Shown: in pieces, positions 53,072 through 64,000 of the stretch | How positions within the stretch are numbered: the first letter of the stretch is position 1 | Layout of the letters: every line of letters begins with the position of its first letter | NCBI GenBank assembly: GCA_905250075.1 | Contig: CAJNOP010000706.1 | Span: 45,517-109,516 of the forward strand | Direction: 5' to 3' | DNA from: Rotaria sp. Silwood1 | Lineage: Eukaryota > Rotifera > Eurotatoria > Philodinida > Philodinidae | DNA length: 64,000 bases | Made by a program: the position numbers and the translations under genes | Notes under the pieces: model-generated | What the model was told of the DNA's origin: nothing | Seen by the model: only the letters and a program-made list of their open reading frames with translations | The model's database searches: none

Positions 53072-53550
53072 GGCTCTAGGACAACTGATCATGGGATAAC
53101 TTATCACGGACAACTGATCATGATGACCACTGATCATAAGGAACAACTGATCTTGAACAGTTGATCATAAAAAGGGTGGGGTGTGGGTGTTGGCGTGGGT
53201 GTGAGTGGGTGCGGGTGTGGGTGGGTGTGTGGTGGGTGCGAGTGTGGGGTGTGGGTTTTAAAAATAAGAAATAAATTCACACCCACACCCACCCACCCAC
53301 ATTCACACCCAGACCCACACCCACACCTACACTCCCACCTACACCTACTCCCACACCCACCCACACTCACCCACACCACCTCACACGCCCATACCCACAC
53401 ACCCACCCTAAACGATAACAATAATCTCATGACCCTTCATGATCAATTTTCCTTTATGATCAGTTATTCATGATCAGTCGTCCGCCGTGATCAGTTGTCT
53501 GTCATGATCAATTATCCATGATCAATTTCCTGTGATCAGTTGCCCGCTCA
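53072..53550. mobile_element. 479-bp foldback element with telomere-like GT-rich core
   Basis: The insertion is a nested palindrome. The outer parts are short tandem repeats of an ACAACTGATCATGATG-type unit on the left (53080-53170) and the inverse TGATCAGTTGTC-type unit on the right (53440-53545). The inner part is about 85 bases of degenerate TGTGGG/GGGTGTGGGTG (53175-53255), a short AT spacer, then about 125 bases of the complementary CACCCACACC repeat (53277-53405). Ends GGCTCTAGGACAACTGATCA and, inverted, TGAGCGGGCAACTGATCACA are related. It has no coding capacity. The 11-bp target duplication is within the range seen for Mutator-like and foldback elements. Confidence 0.8.
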
Positions 53551-53561
53551 CCATAATTATA
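53551..53561. repeat. 11-bp target site duplication CCATAATTATA, right copy
   Basis: Exact copy of 53061-53071, adjoining the right end of the foldback insertion. Confidence 0.8.
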
Positions 53562-53650
53562 TTCATACGAGATTGATCATTAGGTAATTGAATATAAATT
53601 AAATGATTAAGACGACCTAAATAAAAAACAAAAAGAAAATCGTAATTTTA

Positions 53651-53860
<210 letters not shown>

Positions 53861-53863
53861 TTA

Positions 53864-54800
<937 letters not shown>

Positions 54801-54898
54801 CTAAAAACAAAAAAAAATTATTTGAATAAAAATTGTATTATAATTAATATACAGTCAACTTCTTCAATTTGTCCTCTTAATTTTCTAGAAATTAACTA

Positions 54899-55075
<177 letters not shown>

Positions 55076-55139
55076 CTAAAAATATTTCTATTATTTTTAT
55101 CATACCTGTGCCTGGTGGTCCATATAAAAGAATATTTCA

Positions 55140-55844
<705 letters not shown>

Positions 55845-55856
55845 TTATTCAGCCAT

Positions 55857-56937
55857 TTGTTTAGAATTTTTCTTTTTTTTTTTTGCAAATTCCAACCAAA
55901 AAAAACCAAAACACTATATATGATTAAATCTACAAATATAGTTTCATATAGAGACAAAATGAAAAGAAGAAAAACATATTTATTCTTGTTTTAATGCACT
56001 TAATAAAAGAGCTACACAAATAAGAACAATAAATCACTTTTTTTTTTTTTTCTAAAAAAAAGATTCGATCGTTACCAATTATCTCAACAGTAAACTTTGT
56101 CAAAATCGTGATTTTCGAAGTCCAATTGTAGACGAACGATAGGTTCTATAGATGGTCTGACTAAAAATGGTACGAGTTGGATCTCGATACTTGTGGTTCA
56201 TGTTTGAACGAGTGTTTTGCGGCTTTTCGTTCTCGAGATCATTCCAACAGAAAATGACTATTTTTTTGCGTACGTCAAGTAAGTAAAAGAAAAAAAAAAG
56301 AAAACTCGCGAAGGACTACATAAATGCTCCTGCTTCGCAAGGCATTAATAAACCTTGTAATAGCAGCACGAGGTACACTAATACAAACTCTTAACCATCC
56401 ATCAGTACATAGATTACACGAATGACGAAGTGAATGGTATCGTGCGATCTGTACATTCTCTTAACGTATATTTGTGTACTAACTATATGTGCTATCTATC
56501 TACACGTATATATAGGTCCTTTTTTTCTCTCTCTCTCTTCTCTTCTTTATTTCTTGTGCAATATCTATCTATTTTCTGTTTCGTACCCATGTCGAACATT
56601 TCTTTCTTTCATCATTAAAACCTCGAAATTCATATTTGATTTTTTGTTCTATCTCTTTCTCTTCTTATTGCACAGTTGGAAAAGAAGATGTCTGACCGAC
56701 TTCATTTGCTCTACTTAATGTTTAAACTAAGTTCATGTGAAAGAATGTACTCAGATTATCTTTTTCGTTTTTGTTTTCTCTCTATATATATCTTCCTCAA
56801 AAAAAATAGTTTTACTCTGTATTTCTCATTTATTGTCGCTGTAAAAACATGTTTATTTAAAACTAATTATATATTCTGAAAGCCCGTGGAATTGTCTATC
56901 ATCATATATATTTACTTATTTTTTTTTTTTGCATTCA
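55857..56937. other. Intergenic between VCP and PWP2 pseudogenes
   Basis: AT-rich with pyrimidine-rich stretches (56520-56720). The overlapping open frames at 56430-56879 are hydrophobic, low-complexity translations of T-rich DNA. No gene was recognised. Confidence 0.45.
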
Positions 56938-58540
56938 TTTATTGAAAAAAATAATCTGAACGTAATGAAGACACCCGTTATGTCCAGATTCCCACAGACT
57001 TGATTTTTTCTTTGTCATCAAAACTAGTTTTGACAGCTTTTCAAGAATATATTCAAACTTTAAAGAATGAATAATATTAAAATTAAACATTTCATGAAGA
57101 TAAAAATGTCCATTTGAAAATCCTGCTACTAACATATGTATTTTTTGATGATCAACACAAAGAAGTAAAGCATCATGATTAGCATCTTCAAATGTTTCTT
57201 TATCATTAAATCCATAGAATAGAATAAAAACGATTTTTTTTTAAAATACAAATTGATTTATTTTTGTATTTGACTTATTCGTTCGTTTGAAAACAACCAT
57301 ATCATCTTTAGTTCGATTTTTCATAAGATATTCATCTAAACGTTTTTGTTTTTGCTAAAAGTTTAATTCGTTTTCGTTCAACAACATCATCTAATTCTTC
57401 ATTATCATCATCATTTCTATCAATATGACCATTTGATGATGTCTGAATTTCTTAATTATCATTTTCATCAGGTATATATGATATTGATTCCATAGATGCT
57501 AAATCCATATCAGTAGTCCAATAATTGACTTTTGCATTTTTACAAACAGTCATTATCTATATTAGAAGAAAAACAATATCATTTGAAAAATAAAGACAAT
57601 TATGGATGTACATTCAATGAATCTTGTTCAAAAAAAGTGCCGACGATTTCACAAACATAACTAACTAATATAAATCGATATAGTTTATCTAGTAAAGAGA
57701 CACTAAATATTTTAGTTGTCATATCTGCCCTAATAACGGTCAGAATACTATGAAACAAAAATGATTTACTTTGGTTTTATTTTTATGAAAGAAAAATATA
57801 ACATAAGGAAAATCACTTGTCCAATTGATAAATGTTATTTTATCATGACATGAATGAAGAATAAATTTTAATGTAAACAAATTGAATTGACGATGAGTAC
57901 TAGGACAAGTATAGAATTCATAGCGATTACTACGACAAACAGCTACAGATCTATAATATAAAAATTTTTCTTATGTCAAAAATTTATTAGTAAAAATTAA
58001 AGCTTGTTTAAATCTTAAATAAAACTTTCATTGACAATTCATCTACACTGTTAAAATAAATTCGAAACGGACAAATAATATTACTTCTATATTAAAAGAA
58101 TTTTTAAAGTATTATACAATAGATTTATAATATCTAAATCATCAATATTATATTTACTTGAAATCAAGACTGAATTCGATTGTACGAATATCATGTCCAA
58201 AACGATGAATACCAATCAATCTACGACATTTGACATTGTATAAATATTCTCGACCAGCTGTGTAAAAATACATGAAATATTTTTGAAATTAAAATAATCT
58301 AACTCTTACTCTCGTTAGTAATAAGTAAGAGTGCATCATTAGATGAGAGAGTTGAACAAATAGTATTAAATTCACTTTCAAATGATAATGTTTCTGATCG
58401 ATCACTAAAATAAAATATTGATTTTGATCAACAATTAATCATATACAATATATTTTTAAATCGATCATATTCACTCGATTACCAACTGATATGATAAATG
58501 CATTACTATCTGGTATAAAGAGAAGATTACTCTTGTGATA
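56938..58540 (-). pseudogene. PWP2/UTP1 pseudogene (5' half only)
   Basis: Exon-like blocks in order on the minus strand match PWP2, a WD40 subunit of the U3 small-subunit processome. About 58530-58460 reads FIISVGNRVNMIDLK (compare SPVGNRVTVFDLK). 58408-58310 has SETLSFESEFNTICSTLSS. 58262-58148 has YLYNVKCRRLIGIHRFGHDI. 57955-57790 has RQFNLFTL and ITFINWTSDF. 57720-57620 has IVGTFFEQDSL. About 57560-57360 holds the acidic linker. 57200-57050 has HMLVAGFSNGHFYLHEMFNF (compare HLLVTGFASGIFHLHELPEF). In-frame stops occur (for example TAA in the SYIPDENDN segment near 57455), and the match ends in the middle of the protein at about 56940. It is a decayed, truncated copy. Confidence 0.75.
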
Positions 58541-58627
58541 GACAATAACAAGAAGAATTAAGAATTAACATATAAATAATGAAAGAGAATCAATTGAAAA
58601 ACAAAATAAATATTCTTAACGACACCA

Positions 58628-58925
58628 TAAATTATTATCAAGATCAGCTGTATAATCACGTATATAATCAGCATGTTTACAGACATTCTAAAAGGAAAAG
58701 TCGTTTTTTAATAAATGAAATCGAAAATGTCGTTCTATTTTTTTTTTTGTTATATACATACACCAAATCGTTCATTGTATGTCATATTATCCATAAGAGT
58801 AGTTTTCGTATTGATTTTCCTTGCTTTTTTACTTGGTGGTTCATCAATGTTATCTTCATCATTGCCAGGTACTTCTTGTTCATCATCATTATTCATTTCT
58901 TCTTTAGATATATCCAATGCTAGTT
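58628..58925 (-). pseudogene. Unidentified gene fragment, two exon-like blocks
   Basis: A block from about 58921 to 58765 reads as acidic/basic coding sequence (DISKEEMNNDDEQEVPGN, PPSKKARKINTKTTLMD, NMTYNERFG) and ends at a GT donor-like site. A second block starts after an AG near 58692 and reads CKHADYIRDYTADLDNNLWC before a stop. The composition looks like real protein, but I do not know the family. An AG before 58921 suggests missing upstream exons. It lies just upstream of the PWP2 remnant and 180 bases from hAT element B. Confidence 0.35.
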
Positions 58926-59100
58926 CAAAAAAAAAAAAAAATTTATTCGAAAATTAGTTATTATAAACTGTTACGTTCATTAACAAAACATTAGTTGAAA
59001 GAACTTTTTTTTCTATGACTTTGGTTACCATTTAATCCTAGTTTTATGAATGGCAAATATGATAGGGAAGTCGCTTTGGAGTTTAGATTATGTATATAGA

Positions 59101-59108
59101 GTAGGTCC
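59101..59108. repeat. 8-bp target site duplication GTAGGTCC, left copy
   Basis: GTAGGTCC directly precedes the left end CAGAGCCCCAACCAGGC of element B and recurs exactly at 61649-61656. Confidence 0.88.
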
Positions 59109-60634
59109 CAGAGCCCCAACCAGGCCACTAGGCCTGCCTGTCACAGGCACAGGTCACGATTTTTAGGCCTGGCCTGTCACAGGCAGGCCAGGCCGACCCC
59201 TTCGACAGGCCAGGCAGGCCGCCTAAAAATGCCAGGCCGCCTGGCCTGTCTAATTTTTCTTCGATATAAAACTTTTACCGCATAATTGGGATTTATTGCT
59301 AGAAAAAAATTCAGTTGAGTCAGTTTTCAAGAATGATATTTGAATATAAAGAATTTGACCAATACTTGAGAATAAATATTGACGATATATATAAATGATC
59401 AAATCTATTACTAATATGAAAAGGTTATTACCATAATGAAGAGGTTCAATAAGTAATGGAACCTCTACCCCTCGAAAAATTTGCTTTTTCCTACCCAAAA
59501 TTAATTGAGAAGGGTTTCGAAAGTGATCTCTGGTAGAATTAGGTCTGTTACTCCTCTTTGAGCTACACTCAGGTCGTTTGAAACAATCAATTAGTGTATT
59601 ATATCCCATTGTCGATGATAATTAGATGTATTTAGCCATCAATATGATAGTCGGCTATATTGATTTTCATATAGTTTGATAGAAATATTTAAGTGTTCTG
59701 AAATGCTAGTAACACGTTAAAAGAAAGGAACTAACCATTAAAAAACGTCCAAGAAAAACTTCAGCGGACTTTATTTTAAGTACATTTCTTGACTGATATT
59801 TCGCTAGTTTTGATTAGAGGAAGTAAAGTCTGGATAAAAACTAAAATCATCTATATAGACCGGCATTTAGTATTAAGTTGACTTATGTGAATTTGGAATC
59901 TGTTTATGAACTTTTTTCGTAGAAAATCACTCTAGTCCTGCTCAGAATCAAGTCGAAAAATGAGTATCGACAAAAAAGTGTATCAGTAGTTTAAGCAGAC
60001 GCCATGTTGTGCTATAGTGTTATTGTGCAGCTGTAGAAATTTTTTCTCGTGCTGAAACAACTTTTCGATGTGATTCTCTTTTTAACTTAACCCTGGGGAT
60101 CTGTGATGATCTATTCCACGAAAAAAATCAATGAAAATATTGAAAAGTCACAAAAGTCGTCTCAGCGTTAAATACTAATTCATAACATGACCTTAGCTTT
60201 GATCCAAATTATACTTCTTCTGATTATAATCTACGAATATATCAATTAAAGACATTCACAATTATGTCTGGGGACAAGTTTTCATTGGACATTTTTCAGT
60301 AGTCAGTTTGCTTTTTTTCGATATGTTGTTGGCATTTCAGAGTTCTTAAAAGCTTTTATCAAACTACACGAAAATTAGGCGAATTGACTATCATAATGAT
60401 GGTTAAATCGACCTGATTATCATCAATAGTCGGATATAATATACTTATTCATTATTTTAAGTGATCCAAGACAATGTAAATAATCGCCATAGAGCCAATT
60501 TCACCGCCCATCACTTTCGAAACACTTGTGAAATGGTTTTACGTAGAAAAAACCAAATATTTCGAGCGAATCAGTTTTATTATTGGATGATTCGTCTTTT
60601 CTATTTGTCACTATTTGCTCCAGAAAATGTTTGA

Positions 60635-60760
60635 GTCTCAGCTAGTTCAGCTGAAGCTGAACGTTTTCTTTGTATTAAATTTGGTAGCTACTGCACGTAG
60701 TCCTTCTCTCGATTGTGGTACTATGAATGACATTTTTGTCTACCAGATCCATCCAAAATA
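60635..60760 (+). pseudogene. Remnant of hAT transposase C-terminal domain
   Basis: Short coding-like pieces in two frames: SASSAEAER, then ARSPSLDCGTMNDIFVYQ, separated by frame changes and stops. The order and spacing suit the hAT dimerisation region. The rest of the transposase is not recognisable, so no function remains. Confidence 0.5.
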
Positions 60761-61111
60761 TTCTCGAACAAGAACAAGATTGTTTTCCTGCATATTGGTA
60801 TCGTTTTATTTCTTTAGTTTTCTAGATACCAATGCTTTTCAATTCATATTAAACGTAGAGAAAAAATCCATACTGTCAACACCTTTATAATGTGCGCACC
60901 TCCCTATAGTGAACAGTTTTAGTTGGCTTTGAGTAGTTTCTGCTCGAAATCGGTGACTTCCTAATGAAAGCCTCCTTATAATGATATATAAATGTTTGTT
61001 TTCTGACTTTGACCTACTACAAAAAAAAGTGTCTGACGATAGCGATTTTCGTTCGACTTCTGTTCTCATATACTCTGATGTATATATCAGAAGGGAACAT
61101 CTCTGTATAAT

Positions 61112-61380
61112 GAACACTGAAATACACCCATATTCAAAAGGTTCCCGGACTGTTTTTATTTCATAAAAATGAAATGAACTACACTCATGAGTTTATATTT
61201 TGGGTATGAGGTGTGGGTGTAGGTGTAAGTCTAAAAGAATACCAGACTTACACCTACACTCACACCTACACCCACACCTCACACCCAAAATATAAACTCA
61301 TGAGTGTAGTTCATTTCATTTTTATGAAATAAAAACAGTCCGGGAACTTTTTGAACATGGGTGTATTTTATTGAATGTTC
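61112..61380. mobile_element. Foldback element with GGTGTGGGTGTAGG core, nested in hAT element B
   Basis: An almost perfect palindrome of about 270 bases. The left arm starts GAACACTGAAATACACCC and runs through CCGGACTGTTTTTATTTC and TGAACTACACTCATGAG to the GT-rich GAGGTGTGGGTGTAGGTG. The right arm repeats this in inverse order and ends near GAATGTTC (61380). The turn is at about 61228-61248. It has no coding capacity. Its plan (foldback around a TGTGGG-like core) parallels the insertion in the VCP pseudogene. Confidence 0.75.
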
Positions 61381-61648
61381 ACATCAGGAAACTTTTATTT
61401 GTATCATCTAAATTGATTCTATTGACTTGTTGAACTTTCTACGATGATTAATGCTAAATTATATCTTATTATTACTATGATATTTGATTTAAAAAAAGTA
61501 GACAGGCCTTGCCAGGCAGGCCGAGCGAAACGACAGGCAGGCAGGCCAGGCCGAAGAAAAAAGATGACAGGCACAGGCAGGCCGGGATGGATGTAGGCCT
61601 GTCATAGGCAGGCCAGGCCTACAAAAAGTGAGCCTGGTTGGACCTCTG

Positions 61649-61656
61649 GTAGGTCC
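61649..61656. repeat. 8-bp target site duplication GTAGGTCC, right copy
   Basis: Exact match to 59101-59108 at the right end of element B. Confidence 0.88.
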
Positions 61657-62521
61657 TAATGAATTTTGAATATTCTGAAAAGAGTTCGAGCTCTTAGATT
61701 ATTGTTGCTGAGATGCCTCATTCTTAAATTGTTTTTTAATACAATGCTATAATTCTCCTCAGGAATATAAGGAAAATTTATTCTTGGTGTTGAATTTGAA
61801 GCTTTGCATAGAGATATACCTTCACGAAAATAATTTATTATGAAAGTTTCAAATCTTTTCATGATTTCGATCCTAAGATACAACTATAGTAAAAGCTTGT
61901 CTTTTATATTGCTTATATACATCGATAGATTCAATGTTCTTATTTCGAGATAGAAGCAAACCAAAATACTTGAAACATTCACAATGAACTATTCTTGTTA
62001 AGATCTGTTTATATGCAAAGCTTCAAGTTGAAATTCAAAAATAAGTTTTCCGGAGAAAGAATCACGGCATTCATTTAAACAATACCCTCAAAAAATGGAG
62101 TAGCTCGGTAGCAATAATCTAAGAATTCGAATTCTTTTTCAGATTATTCATAGTTCATTAGAACCTACATGATGAACACACTTTCAACTCAAAAGAGATT
62201 GAACAGTTGATGAATTTACCTCGTTAGTTCTGCTGCGAGAAAATTATCTCTTCTCGTATTCTTCAGGTGTGCGTCATGATTTATGATACGTATTCTTTCG
62301 CATCTATTGTAATATATTATAATAAACATGTTTCATCAAGAATGCACATTAACAGTACATAAGAATTTCACATACTCAAAGATAAGTCGTTAAAATTCAT
62401 CATTTACAACACTTTTTTTATTTTAATAAAAAAAAAATACATGACTATAAAACTCAAGAATCTATCAAAAAACAACTAATTCTAAAGTTTTATTTCTCTT
62501 ATTTATTTTCAATAAGATTAC
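61657..62521. other. Unassigned sequence between element B and the POLR1A remnant
   Basis: AT-rich DNA of about 0.9 kb. A 75-codon minus frame at 61883-61656 has no family signature. It may include decayed downstream parts of the POLR1A copy, but none was recognised. Confidence 0.4.
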
Positions 62522-63154
62522 CTGGTACATCATCATCATCATCAATGACATCTTCTTTAATAGTGATTTTTTATGTATTTGTTTGATCATTTTCATCTTG
62601 AGTATCTTGCATTGTTTCTTCATCATCAGTTTCATTTTCTTCATTGTTATTATTATTATTATCGTCATCATCATCATCATCTTTTTCAGCTAATTCTTGT
62701 TATTCATCTTTATCATTTAAATCATTAATTGTTATCTTATCACGAATATGTGCTGATCTTAAAAGAGCACTTGTTGTTAATTCTTTACGTTTTTTATTTA
62801 TTGAACGACATAAACGTGGAATAAAATATGTTTCAAATGAACATATAATTTCATTTAATTGTTTTTCTCCATATTTTTCATCAAAATAAAATTCAATTTT
62901 ATATGTATGTTTATGATCATTTAATTTTAATGAAAGTTTTTCATGTATATTTAAATTTTTTAGTACTTGAGAAAATAAAAGACGAGACCAACGACGTTGT
63001 AAACGTTTTGCTTTACATAATGCTGATGAACTACGTAAGATAGGAACTTGTATTGTTGTTGTTTTAACATTTATAGATGCAACTATAAGTAATTTACGAA
63101 GGCGTGGAACACCTAATGTTACATTTATTTCACCACGACCACCAAAATGAAAAG
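62522..63154 (-). pseudogene. RNA polymerase I largest subunit (POLR1A) pseudogene, one exon
   Basis: One exon with an intact acceptor (before 63154) and donor (after 62522). It reads FHFGGRGEINVTLGVPRLRK, the strongly conserved trigger-loop-proximal segment of RPA1 (compare [20 protein letters not shown]). The Pol I-specific body follows (QVPILRSSSALCKAKRLQRR, LLFSQVLKNLNIHEK), then an Asp/Glu/Asn-rich acidic insert. In-frame TAA codons at 62700-62702 and 62571-62573 interrupt it. No neighbouring POLR1A exons were recognised on either side, so it is a broken remnant of a duplicate. Confidence 0.8.
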
Positions 63155-64000
63155 CTTAAAAAGAAAAACATTTGTCAAATAGAATTGTTATTGATTGTTA
63201 AAATAAAGAAAAATAGTGAAGAAATTTGATATCTTCGGTCTAGTTCAAAGCACATGAAATTTTCCGAATTTTAATTCGTTTTCAAATAGAAGATCGAATC
63301 TTCACATTTTTCTATTCTTTAGTGAAATTCAACTAGTGGTTTATAGAAAGAAGAATAGATTCTATTGAATTTCAAGAACCATAGAATCTATCAGAATTGA
63401 ATGAAATTAGACCATAAAAACAAATGGGAGCTAAGATTACATACAAAAATGAAAAATCAAATCTAATCTACTCCGGTTCCGCTGGAATCTATTGAGCTCC
63501 GACAGATTCTTTGATTGTTAAAATTTAATAGGATTTGTCAAGATGTACATTTTCTTCTTTAATTTCAAATCATAGTGGAATTCGTTGACTGATAATGTAT
63601 TTGTTGGATTTCAATAGATCATCATAGGTTTTCAATGAGCTTCAGCGCACTCGAATACATCTGTTCTAAGACTCTTGATTTATTTACTTTGATTTACATA
63701 TAAATCAAAGTTATTAGACATGTTGTAGTTTTATATCAACTGACTGAGTTAATGTATTATTTATCCAACTTTCGACGATCTAAATTGGTACTATTCTCAC
63801 TAAGTTTTTGATAATAATTTCATTCGAAATCTAAATCTATAAATCATCCTATATCAAATAGAAATTTTAAGTCTAATTTAATTCGTTTTCAAACTGCGTT
63901 TATCTTGACAACACATAAAACTATCTTTATTATTTTCATTTTTTCTAGTTGACAAAAAAAAATCGAATTTAATTACAAATAAAAAAAACTGTTGTTACTA
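63155..64000. other. Right edge, no gene recognised
   Basis: AT-rich sequence with no open frame of note. If the POLR1A copy continued upstream, its other exons should lie here or beyond the edge, but I could not identify any. Short repeated words (for example around AGATTCTATTGAATTTCAAG) occur at about 63355-63610. Confidence 0.4.

Larger units (their letters stand above)
59109..61648 (+). mobile_element. hAT-type transposon (2.5 kb), element B, with decayed transposase remnant
   Basis: Termini CAGAGCCCCAACCAGGC and, inverted, CAGAGGTCCAACCAGGCTC, flanked by perfect 8-bp direct repeats. Inside both ends lie GC-rich blocks of repeated GGCCTG/CAGGCC words (59124-59255 and 61503-61618). The interior has no intact long frame. 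The plus strand at 60635-60673 reads VSASSAEAERFLC, resembling the SSAxSER motif of the hAT C-terminal dimerisation domain. A nearby frame reads ARSPSLDCGTMNDIFVYQIH, similar in layout to the following RxRLSxExxxxLxFI part. This fits a former autonomous element whose transposase has decayed. A foldback element is nested at 61112-61380. Confidence 0.85.

Noticed and set aside
53175-53405. True chromosome end
   Set aside because: The telomere-like repeats are degenerate, present in both orientations, and flanked on both sides by VCP sequence with a target duplication, so they are interstitial.
53134-53473. Overlapping frames rich in Gly/Cys/Val and in Pro/His/Thr
   Set aside because: They are translations of the telomere-like GT-rich and complementary repeats of the foldback element.
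56430-56879. Several overlapping hydrophobic plus-strand frames
   Set aside because: They arise from pyrimidine-rich DNA and overlap each other in different frames. None has a family signature.

Overview
The window is AT-rich nuclear DNA from an animal. Its genes are split by many short GT-AG introns (mostly 50-90 bases) plus a few much longer ones. Two protein families point to a bdelloid rotifer, probably a Rotaria-like species: an F-box family beginning LLDLPDEILLMILKKLNN, and a mono-ADP-ribosyltransferase-associated family. Degenerate TGTGGG-like repeats, which resemble bdelloid telomere repeats, and decayed extra copies of housekeeping genes fit the same picture. The organism call comes from family recognition and was not checked by a search.

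Layout. 0-2.3 kb: the 5' part of a bdelloid ADP-ribosyltransferase-family gene (minus) and an intronless PLP aminotransferase (minus) that may have come from bacteria. 3.8-10.0 kb: a 13-exon TANGO1/cTAGE5-type ER-export gene (minus). 11.9-12.8 kb: isopentenyl phosphate kinase (plus). 15.3-19.5 kb: a neprilysin-family (M13) membrane protein without the zinc motif (plus). 20.5-26.0 kb: eIF4A3 (minus) with a 4 kb intron. 27.2-29.4 kb: an unidentified coiled-coil protein (plus). 29.7-34.0 kb: WDR70 (plus). 34.7-35.4 kb: an unidentified intronless protein (plus). 37.6-38.2 kb: a DUF962/Mpo1-like protein (plus). 39.0-42.1 kb: an eight-exon DDE-transposase-derived gene with a C2H2 finger (minus). 42.5-45.5 kb: PSMC6/Rpt4 (minus).

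From 48 kb to the right edge the character changes. There are a frameshifted F-box gene, a second F-box fragment, a VCP/p97 pseudogene (two nonsense codons plus an insertion), a truncated PWP2/UTP1 pseudogene and a POLR1A exon with two in-frame stops. Among them sit two hAT-type DNA transposons with perfect 8-bp target duplications and two foldback elements with a telomere-like GT-rich core. The intact genes act in ER export, isoprenoid activation, the exon-junction complex, lipid alpha-oxidation and the proteasome. No operon-like logic links them.

The most novel signals are the telomere-repeat-cored foldback elements, the domesticated-looking DDE gene, the catalytically dead M13 protein, and the cluster of decaying housekeeping paralogs peppered with mobile DNA. 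Exon boundaries were read by eye from splice consensus and reading frame; most are expected to be right to within a base or two.
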